From: Coxiellaceae bacterium UBA6002
GTDB lineage: Bacteria > Pseudomonadota > Gammaproteobacteria > UBA6002
DNA: 35,100 bases
Direction: 5' to 3'
Assembly: GCA_002429595.1 (NCBI GenBank)
Contig: DJAM01000080.1
Coordinates: forward strand, 1 to 35,100
The notes under the pieces are model-generated. The model was not told where the DNA came from and made no database searches. It saw only the letters and a list, made by a program, of their open reading frames with translations. Below, one piece after another: positions 23,763 to 31,200 of this stretch (positions within the stretch are counted from its first letter, which is position 1; every line of letters starts with the position of its first letter). The translations under genes were made by a program, and so were the position numbers.

Positions 23763-25802
23763 TTAGTTACTCTTGAAGGTCATTTTTTGGACACCATCAA
23801 TAATTTGTGACAGATTTGTTGCAGTGTTTTGTGGCGTATTATTAATTTTATCGACTTGAAATTGCAGCGTTCGCGCTTGTGCAACTGTCACCTTAGTAAT
23901 CAGCTCTTGTAGTATTTTTTCAATTTCAGCAGGAGGCCCTTGAAGACTTGCTTTGAAATTATCATACTCAACCTTCGATAATCCATACAAGTGCATTATG
24001 TCTGGATGCCAAGGAGTATTCATTTTAGGTAATGAAAACAATTGAAAACCTAATACGCTTTGCGCGGGCAATGAAGATTCAATGATAATTTCTTGATTGA
24101 AACTATAGAGATGCTCTACACCAATTAAAGGGGGCTGCGTTCCTGTTTTGTCAGAAAGCTTCTTCACGTCTGCCCCATGATTCTGAAAATATTGTGGATC
24201 CAGTAAATAAACTTCAACGAATCCTAGCCGTGTATGTTTTAGCTCTCCAGTTGAGCTTCGTACCTTTGGAAAGTATCGGACCGAGTGATTAATCCTTTCT
24301 CCTGAGGCGTAACGAAAAGCTACCTCAAAACTTGGAGTAATTGACAATACTGGATTAAGATCAGAGCAAAAATTGAAATTACGTGACATGCCACCATGAG
24401 TAAACACAGCATTATAAGAATTGACATAAGCTTGGATGAAATGATAGTAAAGCGAGGCAAAGATAACTTTATTGCCGCCTATTGTTCGATGAACGGCTTT
24501 ATGCTGAAGATCATACTCTGTTTTATCAGGGGTTAATTTTAATAAGGCAAAATAATTTTTTACGAGTTCATCAGCTTTTTCATATCCTAGCAACTGACCA
24601 GAAGCGCTAGCTTTAGTTGCTAGTTCAGCGGTTGCTCTGCTCAAAACTCTCCCCTTGTGAGATTCTACACGTTTACATTGCCGTCGCATCTGTGACTTAT
24701 AAAATCCTGGAGTATAATGTATTCCTCTGCTGAGCACATATTTTCCTGCTGCAGGTGCTTTATTTACAACTTGGAATTCGCCACGTTCCTCGTCAGAGCT
24801 CTCATCATCGCTAGTGTTACTTTCATCAGTAAGAATTCGACGTAGCATTTCAGTATTGAATTGTGGATGAAACAAATATTCTTGGAGAGTACAATATTTT
24901 TTGCCGGGTCTATAATTAAGCAGCTTTTTGACCTCTTTTTTTGCTAATGCTAATTCGCCTTGATTAGGAATCACTCCCGCCAGTAGTGACGCACGAAACA
25001 GCATTTTATCATCTAGCTCTAACGCAATATTTAAGATTGTATGTTGAGCTGCGATATCAAGATCAGAAATACGACTACCTAAATATAACCACTGATGGAT
25101 CATCTGCACACTACGATGCTTGATTCCAACGTGAAACCAAAAAGCACTATGTAAATAATGATTGTGGGAAAACTTATTGGCTGGGATTGAAATAAGAAAA
25201 TTAAGCCACAATTGTGTTTCGGAAAAGCGAGCAATCACCGATGCATTATGACCCGACAATGAATAAAAATAAGCAGAAAGCGCCCAGGCTATTCTATAGC
25301 TGCGAAAAAACTGGCAATTTTTAAGCTGAGAAAAATAATATACCAGATTTCCATTGATGAAACTTGAATTAGGAAAAATAATACCCTGATAAATAAAAAA
25401 CAGAGCATGACAATTATTTTGACCATCATAGATTGGTGCTTGCCGTTCTGCAAAATAAAAATTGTATATAGTATTGATCCAATTAACATCTTCGCCGAAT
25501 TCATAATGCGTAGCTATATTTAAACTGGTCAGATTGGTTTTTATCGATTCAACTTGATGGCTCAAGCTAATTTCTTCTTGAATCATTCTATGGATCAGCA
25601 TCAGAAAAGTATTTAGCTGTTGATCTTTTAATGGTTCTGTCTTTAACGCTGTTTGCGTTTGGTGGTAAAGCTCAATTAGAGCATAAGCAAATTTATGAGC
25701 TCTTCTTCTCTGTTCGTGTTCTGGAACCTTATCGTAGTCTTGGATAAGAGGTAATAAATCAAAAGTAGTAGGTGTTGATGTTGATTCTGTTGGTCTATGC
25801 AT
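23763..25802 (-). CDS. Large protein with ADP-ribosyltransferase-like C-terminal region
   Basis: 679 residues, no named family recognised. The first about 330 residues are helical and Tyr/Phe/His-rich; a low-complexity acidic stretch (ESNTSDDESSDEERGEF) separates them from the C-terminal part. Residues about 475-500 read NPVLSITPSFEVAFRYASGE, which resembles the 'S-T-S..A..YA' core of ADP-ribosyltransferase folds. Later come FVEVYLLDP and, near 567, YSFNQEIIIESSLPAQSVLGF, like the closing 'E-x-E...' strand. The R-S-E arginine is not obvious, so activity is uncertain. ATG at 25802 follows 21 nt after the propeller gene's stop, GGA 9 nt upstream, so the two are probably one operon. Effector role is inference. 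Confidence 0.68.
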   Translation of the reverse strand: MHRPTESTSTPTTFDLLPLIQDYDKVPEHEQRRRAHKFAYALIELYHQTQTALKTEPLKDQQLNTFLMLIHRMIQEEISLSHQVESIKTNLTSLNIATHYEFGEDVNWINTIYNFYFAERQAPIYDGQNNCHALFFIYQGIIFPNSSFINGNLVYYFSQLKNCQFFRSYRIAWALSAYFYSLSGHNASVIARFSETQLWLNFLISIPANKFSHNHYLHSAFWFHVGIKHRSVQMIHQWLYLGSRISDLDIAAQHTILNIALELDDKMLFRASLLAGVIPNQGELALAKKEVKKLLNYRPGKKYCTLQEYLFHPQFNTEMLRRILTDESNTSDDESSDEERGEFQVVNKAPAAGKYVLSRGIHYTPGFYKSQMRRQCKRVESHKGRVLSRATAELATKASASGQLLGYEKADELVKNYFALLKLTPDKTEYDLQHKAVHRTIGGNKVIFASLYYHFIQAYVNSYNAVFTHGGMSRNFNFCSDLNPVLSITPSFEVAFRYASGERINHSVRYFPKVRSSTGELKHTRLGFVEVYLLDPQYFQNHGADVKKLSDKTGTQPPLIGVEHLYSFNQEIIIESSLPAQSVLGFQLFSLPKMNTPWHPDIMHLYGLSKVEYDNFKASLQGPPAEIEKILQELITKVTVAQARTLQFQVDKINNTPQNTATNLSQIIDGVQKMTFKSN

Positions 25803-25823
25803 TTTTTAATGTCCAAAATATTT

Positions 25824-27008
25824 TTATGCTGAAGGAGAGCCAGGTTTTGCATAATGTGCGAACGCAATTTCATAAGATTCACGTTCATCCAGCTTAATGC
25901 ATGTCATAGCAGCGATCCGAACACCAATCTCGGGAGGTAGTGCAGAAAAGATTGAAGTAGTATCACGAGCGCATTGTGCTACTACTCTTGCGGCCAATGA
26001 AACCTGTTTAACATCTACGAGTAAATAGGGATCCTGAAAAGGTCGATAGCTATAAGGTGAGGATTTAACCTTTTGCTGTGTATCAAGATCAAAGGTTTCG
26101 ATTTCAGAATTTTTACCGCCATTGAAATTATTGACGGCAATCAAGCGTTGACCATTTAATTGTGTGAAAACGATTGGCTGAGGCGACATCCCTCGATTAA
26201 ACGGAATTTGTTTTAATATTTTGCCTGTCTGTGTTTCTACTTCAACTATATCACTTTTTTGGGGGCTGTGAATTGGTCGAAACTTGCGCACTGCAAGAAT
26301 ATTCTGATTGGGCAGTAAATGAAGCTGGCTAATATGGTAATTTCTTTGTTGATAGAATTTTTTTGATACTTCACCAGTTTTTACATTGATGATGATCAGG
26401 GCATCTGTATTTCCGATAGTGGCAAATATATCTTTGTCTAGTTGTAGGACAATATGATCGTAATTTACACTAATAAACAGCTCAGGATCTGAAATCATAT
26501 GGTTGACTAAAATTTTAACTTCACGCGTAGCGAAATTACAGAGATACAAAGTAGAATGGGTTCTAATGAGAAGCAATGAATCGCTCAACACTTGTGCTGC
26601 CGTAACTACTCCATTGACTGCATTAGTAAAGACATCTGCATTCTCATACTTATTTTCTTTAGTATCAAAATAATAAAATGGTTTGTAAGCTGAATCAGTA
26701 ATAGCTAACACCGTATTGCTATTTAATTTGAGTAAGAATCGAACATCGCCTCGCTGCATGATAGTCGCTATCAGCGCTCCTGTGCGAAAGTTAAATATAT
26801 TTGTTACATTACGTCCACCAATGGCAACTCTTTCTGCAGAAAGCTGTATACAGCAGAAGGCATAGGGAACACTGTCCTTAAATCGTCGTAGTATCTTCCC
26901 TGTGGCTTTGTTCACAAGCACGATACTTATAGGCCGGTTATGGTCATACTTATCACCATAATCAGCTTGAACAGCAATCAATTTAGAAATACTGCATTCT
27001 TTCATCAT
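25824..27008 (-). CDS. Beta-propeller-like protein with C-terminal F-box-like motif
   Basis: 394 residues. Repeating segments of the type 'SIVLVNKATGKILRRF', 'NIFNFRTGALIATI', 'ALIIINVKTGEVSKKF', 'DIVEVETQTGKILKQI', 'IETFDLDTQQKVKS' indicate about 6-7 blades of a WD/PQQ-like propeller covering residues 1-330. Near the C-terminus, IFSALPPEIGVRIAAMT (about 355-371) matches the start of an F-box (L-P-x-E-I-x-x-x-I). F-box plus propeller is the architecture of eukaryotic substrate receptors such as FBXW proteins, though here the order is reversed. AGGG precedes the first ATG of an ATG-ATG pair. First gene of a two-gene operon. Hijacking of a host SCF ubiquitin ligase is an inference. Confidence 0.72.
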   Translation of the reverse strand: MMKECSISKLIAVQADYGDKYDHNRPISIVLVNKATGKILRRFKDSVPYAFCCIQLSAERVAIGGRNVTNIFNFRTGALIATIMQRGDVRFLLKLNSNTVLAITDSAYKPFYYFDTKENKYENADVFTNAVNGVVTAAQVLSDSLLLIRTHSTLYLCNFATREVKILVNHMISDPELFISVNYDHIVLQLDKDIFATIGNTDALIIINVKTGEVSKKFYQQRNYHISQLHLLPNQNILAVRKFRPIHSPQKSDIVEVETQTGKILKQIPFNRGMSPQPIVFTQLNGQRLIAVNNFNGGKNSEIETFDLDTQQKVKSSPYSYRPFQDPYLLVDVKQVSLAARVVAQCARDTTSIFSALPPEIGVRIAAMTCIKLDERESYEIAFAHYAKPGSPSA

Positions 27009-27371
27009 TAGGACCCTAAATTACTATTTTATGCTGAATGAAAATTTAAATAGTTAAAAATTACTAATTTTTAGATTCTCGCCGAATTGTTTAAATTATT
27101 CAAGAAAATTAGCTACAAACCTTGAAAAGCACCGCAGGCGGTTTAAGGGCTACCATACTGAAAAATCTGAAACGAAAAAGCCTAAGGTTTCAAAAAAATA
27201 CTTGGTAGGGGGTAAGAGATTCTAAACGGGCAATTTACTTTAGGACAGTAGGTTGCATCTATATTACTGATAATTGCAAAAATAACATTTGCCGGCATTA
27301 TTTCTGAGATGAGTGCTTCTTCGCGGCCCTTTGAGAAGGAATGTTCTATCTAAATAATTAATTAAATCTTT
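27009..27371. other. 363-bp intergenic region
   Basis: No convincing gene, repeat or terminator. The promoter of the propeller/ART-like operon should lie in its left part. A 38-codon - strand frame, 27182-27298 (MPANVIFAIISN... ending LPSIFLKP), has two Cys and natural-looking residues but no ribosome site; too weak to call. Confidence 0.4.
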
Positions 27372-27680
27372 TTAGATAGCTTGACCATCATTCCAAACCA
27401 ATTTCTCACAATATTTTTGCATCTCATTTTCAGCAAACGATTTTATATATTCTTGATTCTCATGCTTTTGCATTAATTTTTTGTTTTGAAATTTAACTAA
27501 TAAGATAATCAAATCCTGGTTGTTATTATCTTGAATAAGATCGTATTGTAAACAACCAGGTTCCGATGTTGTAGGCCCCACCAACTTTACAAGAGCTGCA
27601 ATTAGTTTTTCTCTGCAACCTGGTTTGGCATAGAAGTATTCTACGCAGAAAGCCTCTTTCTCTAAAGAAGATTGATCCAT
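27372..27680 (-). CDS. ABM-family (quinol monooxygenase-like) protein
   Basis: 102 residues, alpha/beta-barrel dimer fold as in YgiN/ABM proteins. Recognisable pieces: VEYFYAKPGCREKLIAALVK, SEPGCLQYDLIQDNNNQDLI (the conserved E-P-G-C-x-x-Y motif), ILLVKFQNKKLMQKHENQEY. AGGAG lies 7 nt before the ATG. Only distant similarity to the ABM protein at 9501-9803. Substrate unknown. It lies alone, upstream of the metallo-beta-lactamase gene on the other side of its promoter interval (same strand, 214 nt apart). Confidence 0.85.
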   Translation of the reverse strand: MDQSSLEKEAFCVEYFYAKPGCREKLIAALVKLVGPTTSEPGCLQYDLIQDNNNQDLIILLVKFQNKKLMQKHENQEYIKSFAENEMQKYCEKLVWNDGQAI

Positions 27681-27894
27681 AATTTACTCCTACAGTCCAA
27701 AAATTGCTTCAGTTTGGGCGCGAATCAATAAGTAAGCGATTATGAGTGATTCTAGGGCTCTTGAAAAGTGTTATTCATTTTTACACGTTAAAATATAATT
27801 TTAGTACCCTTTTGTCTTCAGAATAGAAAAGTTCGCTTTGGGCAATAAGAAAGCAAGTAGATTGGGGATAGATAGGCTCATCCAGACAAAGGTA

Positions 27895-28740
27895 CTAATG
27901 GCTTAAACACTTTCTATAAAAAGCTCGTTCTTTTAGTTCAATATATTTTTTAAAACCTTGAGTATCGATGAAAGAGTTACTGATCCGATTATTTTTTATC
28001 AAGCGATATTTTTCATTAAGATGAAAAAATCTGCCATGATCAGCAAGGAAAATATCACAAGGTACTGACTTCAATGTTAAGAAAGCATGTTCGTAATCCT
28101 TGATAATATTAGGATAACTTTGACTGTCGAATAATTGGTATTTGTGATTAACGGTGAGGCTCCCTGCAATGACAACCTGAAATGACTTTTCCTCATCATG
28201 AACTTGAAGTGTCCAAGTTGTGCAACCTTTAGTATGCCCAGGGGTAAGATGTGCAGTTAAAACAGTGTCTCCCAACGCGACTTGCTCACCATCATGTAAT
28301 ATTCTATCAACTTTTGTTTTTGGGAAATGGCGCTTAATATCACTGCCATAACAAAAATCTAACTGACCACCAGATTCAACAACAGGAACATCTTGCGCCA
28401 TCACCATATATTGAGCTTTAGTTAACTTTTTAATAAGTGCGCTACCACCAGCGTGGTCATAATGAGCGTGATTAATCAATAAAATTTTGATGTCTTCAAA
28501 CTTAAGTCCCAGTTTTTCAATGTTGGCTTTAATCAATGGTACACTGGTGGTTAAATCGCTATTGATCAAAATATTTCCCTTGGGTGTTACAATGAGATAA
28601 CTGGCAAGGTCATCTGCCCCAACATAATACAAATTACCTGCAATACGAAAGGGTGGTAAAGAGTGGGATGAATTATCAGCAAAACTTAGCTGATTAAATC
28701 CAAAAACTAAAAATAATATGGATAGGAGTTTTATTCGCAT
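27895..28740 (-). CDS. Subclass B3-like metallo-beta-lactamase
   Basis: Secreted zinc hydrolase of 281 residues with an N-terminal Sec signal (about 1-21, ending SFA). All zinc ligands of subclass B3 enzymes are visible: HAHYDH with His91, His93, Asp95 and His96 (H116/H118/D120/H121 in BBL numbering), His169 in TPGHTKGCTTW (H196) and His235 in ADHGRFF (H263), plus Ser194 in AGSL (S221). Length and the core pattern, NHAHYDHAGG then GHTKGCTTW, agree with B3 beta-lactamases such as L1 and THIN-B. It should hydrolyse beta-lactams in the periplasm; other substrates are possible since the superfamily is broad. No Shine-Dalgarno is obvious before the ATG. No linked regulator. Confidence 0.88.
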   Translation of the reverse strand: MRIKLLSILFLVFGFNQLSFADNSSHSLPPFRIAGNLYYVGADDLASYLIVTPKGNILINSDLTTSVPLIKANIEKLGLKFEDIKILLINHAHYDHAGGSALIKKLTKAQYMVMAQDVPVVESGGQLDFCYGSDIKRHFPKTKVDRILHDGEQVALGDTVLTAHLTPGHTKGCTTWTLQVHDEEKSFQVVIAGSLTVNHKYQLFDSQSYPNIIKDYEHAFLTLKSVPCDIFLADHGRFFHLNEKYRLIKNNRISNSFIDTQGFKKYIELKERAFYRKCLSH

Positions 28741-28800
28741 TTTAAAAATATCATTAAACTTAAATACATCAATTTACTTCCTTTAAGGCAATAATATCAA

Positions 28801-28809
28801 CCTGTTGAT
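28801..28809. repeat. 9-bp target-site duplication, left copy
   Basis: CCTGTTGAT directly precedes the left terminal repeat of the MITE and recurs at 28996-29004 directly after the right terminal repeat. Confidence 0.8.
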
Positions 28810-28995
28810 CTCTGTAATAGACAAAAATCTGTCTTCCCTGGTGTTTGCTGTCATTTTCGCGTCTTTACTGTCATTCCCGCGCCTTTACTGTCCTTCCCGC
28901 GCAGGCGGGAATCCATCTCAGGTGCGGCTGGAAGGATGGGTTGTCTGCGCGGGAATGACAAATAGTCAGAACCACAATTTTTGTCTATTACAGAG
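28810..28995. mobile_element. 186-bp non-autonomous element (MITE) with 19-bp terminal inverted repeats
   Basis: CTCTGTAATAGACAAAAAT (28810-28828) is perfectly inverted at 28977-28995, and CCTGTTGAT flanks both ends as a 9-bp duplication. There is no transposase gene inside. The interior contains two 20-bp tandem units (28848-28867, 28868-28887) starting CTGTCATT, a third partial unit, and the common CCCGCG...CGCGGG palindromic bits, so it folds extensively. It occupies the interval between the beta-lactamase and the F-box gene. Insertion was probably fairly recent, as the ends are perfect. The parental transposon is not in the window. Confidence 0.85.
28848..28907. repeat. 20-bp tandem repeats inside the MITE
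   Basis: Three consecutive 20-bp units: CTGTCATTTTCGCGTCTTTA, CTGTCATTCCCGCGCCTTTA and CTGTCCTTCCCGCGCAGGCG. The first two differ at three positions; the third diverges in its second half into a TTCCCGC-GCAG-GCGGGAA hairpin. Confidence 0.75.
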
Positions 28996-29004
28996 CCTGT
29001 TGAT
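28996..29004. repeat. 9-bp target-site duplication, right copy
   Basis: CCTGTTGAT, identical to 28801-28809 and directly abutting the right terminal repeat of the MITE. Confidence 0.8.
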
Positions 29005-29077
29005 AAAAAATTGCAATTTCTTCATAAAATGTTAAGCATGCGAGCATATAGTTGGATGATATATTCTGGAGAAAACT

Positions 29078-29791
29078 ATGGCTAATGAAAAAGTTGTTCC
29101 CTTATTGAGGTATTCTGTATTAAAAGCAGGCGAGGAGGCCACTTATAATCATCTACCTATGGAACTTATCCAGAAAATAATGGCATTTCTTAAAAATGAT
29201 CCTACAGCCTTGTCGAGGTATCTTTCTGTTAATCGAAGGAATCGGGCACAGTCAAAATTTTTTAATGATATCTGGAAACAACATGCTCAGAAGAATATTC
29301 CCCATTATTGTGTCTCCCTACAAGAGCTTTACAATTTACCAGAAGGTTCGGATAAAGACTATCGGTTAGTAATAGCGAAAATTTTAGCTAAAGCTAAAAG
29401 TGAAAGCTTAGCTGTCGAATACAGAAATCTAACCATGGGTCCTCCCGGCCCTGATGCTGAAGCATACGAAACAAATCCAAATGCTGGTAAAGGGTCAAAT
29501 AATGAAATGGGGAAGATCTGCCTTCCTGGCTTATTAGCAATCGTCGGGTTGATCGTTGGGGCAACAATCGCAGACAAAGCTAATTTTAATCGTTCCGGCT
29601 CTATTGCATTTAGCATTTTCGGTGCGGTCATTGGATTAATTATAGGTTCAATTCCACTCATCTATCCATGTATACAAGCATGCCGAGTCAAACAACAAAT
29701 TAAGAAAAATGAGTTGCAAGTACAAATTTTAGAGCAGGATGAAGAGAAAGGCGAAGGTTTGCCACTATTAGATAGGATTCAACGTAGGTAG
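29078..29791 (+). CDS. F-box-like protein with two membrane helices
   Basis: 237 residues. Near the N-terminus, NHLPMELIQKIMAFLKNDPT (about 24-43) followed by ALSRYLSVNRRNR matches an F-box (L-P-x-E-L-x-x-x-I-x-x-x-L...). The C-terminal half carries two hydrophobic segments, LPGLLAIVGLIVGATIA and AFSIFGAVIGLIIGSIPLIY (about 149-201), with Gly-rich packing like a helical hairpin, and ends in a charged tail. GGAG lies 7 nt before the ATG. F-box domains have no role in bacteria themselves; the protein is therefore probably delivered to a host cell, where it could sit in a membrane and recruit Skp1 (inference). It follows the MITE. Confidence 0.78.
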   Translation: MANEKVVPLLRYSVLKAGEEATYNHLPMELIQKIMAFLKNDPTALSRYLSVNRRNRAQSKFFNDIWKQHAQKNIPHYCVSLQELYNLPEGSDKDYRLVIAKILAKAKSESLAVEYRNLTMGPPGPDAEAYETNPNAGKGSNNEMGKICLPGLLAIVGLIVGATIADKANFNRSGSIAFSIFGAVIGLIIGSIPLIYPCIQACRVKQQIKKNELQVQILEQDEEKGEGLPLLDRIQRR

Positions 29792-29832
29792 AGAGTTATT
29801 CAGCTTCTTAACTAAGTAGGTTCGCCATTATT

Positions 29833-30825
29833 TCAGTTATTTTCCTCGCTCATTTTAAAAATGCCTTTATATTGATAAATCTGTCCAAAGAGGAAATGCG
29901 TTAAATTCATTTCCATACTAAAAGCTTCGTCTGATATTTGGCGTTCAACTACATTGCATCTACCAAGAACTAATTCGATTGGCAGGGGTAAGCATAAATT
30001 AAAGCATCGAAAAACATAACCATAATGTGACATCAACACACTATCTTCATTGACTGAAAATTTTGTGCACCACCCCATATTGAAGCGCATAAGTTCAACC
30101 ATAATATTATTTTTGATATGTAACATATATGATTTGATGCAAGCTTGGTGGGTTATGAATTCACGATCGAACCAATATTTAGAAGATCCTGGTTCACTTT
30201 TAAACTTGACGGTAACGGCAATATTTTCGCCGTCATGCGGTATGGAAGGACTCGTCATTTTCAAAAGAGGTTTGATAAGACGCATCCAACGTGAGCTTTT
30301 TATAGTCATTGTGCCAGTTACTAGAACTTGATCATTACTATAAGGTCGATTACCGAATCGCTTCTTCATGAATGGCGACAGCTTTTGCCATTCGTCAGCG
30401 AATACTTTTTCAAACAAAGGAGATCCCTCATTCAGCTCGATTGCTCCAATACCTTTTATTTTCAATAAAAGACGTCGAAAAATTTTAACAATAGGGTAAA
30501 GTAACCTTGCGAATATTTTTATACGAAATATAGAAGCTGTGATTGCATTTAACATCCCGTGAGATGAATTGAGCATGGCAAGAAAATGGGCTGCATCTGC
30601 TCCAAAATAATATTGACCATTATAAATAACGATAATACCACGGTCTGGATCAAATCCACGTGCATAGGCAAGGCTAATAAGTGGGTGTGCTTCCCGGGCA
30701 TTGATTAATACCAAATTACCGACAGCTTTTTTAATATTTAAAGCATGTGCTGAGCTGCGACACAGAGGACATTCGTTATCGTAGATGAGATAAAGTGAAT
30801 TTTTGTCAAAGTCATGAGTTGTCAT
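29833..30825 (-). CDS. DCC (DUF393) - DUF4166 fusion protein
   Basis: 330 residues. N-terminal DCC/thiol-disulfide-oxidoreductase-like domain with the DxxCxxC motif DNECPLC (16-22) and INAREAHPL, GIIVIYNGQYYFGADAAHFL, typical of DUF393. Hydrophobic linker helices around 95-120, then a DUF4166 domain from about 137: LFEKVFADEWQKLSPFMKKR, GTMTIKSSRWMRL, MRFNMGWCTKFSVNED. Both domains occur separately or fused in other proteobacteria; biochemical function is not established. TATAAT (30832-30837) and GAGGAA lie immediately before the ATG, so transcription could begin at the start codon (leaderless) or an alternative start is used. No partner gene is evident. Confidence 0.85.
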   Translation of the reverse strand: MTTHDFDKNSLYLIYDNECPLCRSSAHALNIKKAVGNLVLINAREAHPLISLAYARGFDPDRGIIVIYNGQYYFGADAAHFLAMLNSSHGMLNAITASIFRIKIFARLLYPIVKIFRRLLLKIKGIGAIELNEGSPLFEKVFADEWQKLSPFMKKRFGNRPYSNDQVLVTGTMTIKSSRWMRLIKPLLKMTSPSIPHDGENIAVTVKFKSEPGSSKYWFDREFITHQACIKSYMLHIKNNIMVELMRFNMGWCTKFSVNEDSVLMSHYGYVFRCFNLCLPLPIELVLGRCNVVERQISDEAFSMEMNLTHFLFGQIYQYKGIFKMSEENN

Positions 30826-30885
30826 TTCCTCATTATACTCGAGGCAATAATAATTGAAATAGAATTAGATCGTCATTCAAACTGA

Positions 30886-31149
30886 TTAGTGAGGACATAC
30901 ACGTTTAGGAGCAACCCAGTTGCCATTTGCATCATAATAACTTGGTTGCAAAGGGCAGGAATTAATGTCGTTAGAACGCGGTACGATGATCGGCCTTCGA
31001 TAATAAGGATTATACAAAGGATTGTAAGGTGTGACCGTGTAGGGATTATAAAATGGATTATTGTAGTAGTTAGGTGGGTAGTAAATCACTGCAGCTAGGG
31101 TTGTATTTGCTGCAAATAATAAGCAGGCAATCGCCAATGTTCTTTTCAT
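30886..31149 (-). CDS. Small secreted Tyr/Pro/Asn-rich protein
   Basis: 87 residues with a clear signal peptide (MKRTLAIACLLFAANTTLAA). The mature part is made of short Y-N-P-x-Y/F-type repeats (NYYNNPFYNPYTVTPYNPLY and following) and a tail with two Cys (NSCPLQP, RVCPH). GGAGG lies 7 nt before the ATG and a TATAAT-like -10 (31171-31176) is upstream. Unknown family; the composition suggests an extracytoplasmic structural or surface peptide. It is a genuine gene by ribosome site and signal peptide, despite its small size. Confidence 0.75.
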   Translation of the reverse strand: MKRTLAIACLLFAANTTLAAVIYYPPNYYNNPFYNPYTVTPYNPLYNPYYRRPIIVPRSNDINSCPLQPSYYDANGNWVAPKRVCPH

Positions 31150-31200
31150 AGTTACTACCTCCGTATAATGATTATAGACTTTGCTAATCAGTGTTTTGTT

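Noticed and set aside
27182..27298. 38-codon - strand peptide with two Cys as a second RiPP precursor
   Set aside because: No leader similarity, no ribosome site and no modifying enzyme nearby.
28848..28907. CRISPR-like short repeats
   Set aside because: The 20-bp units are directly tandem with no spacers and lie inside a MITE; no cas genes are present.
28805..29035. 76-codon + strand frame before the F-box gene
   Set aside because: It is the translation of the MITE, including its terminal and tandem repeats.
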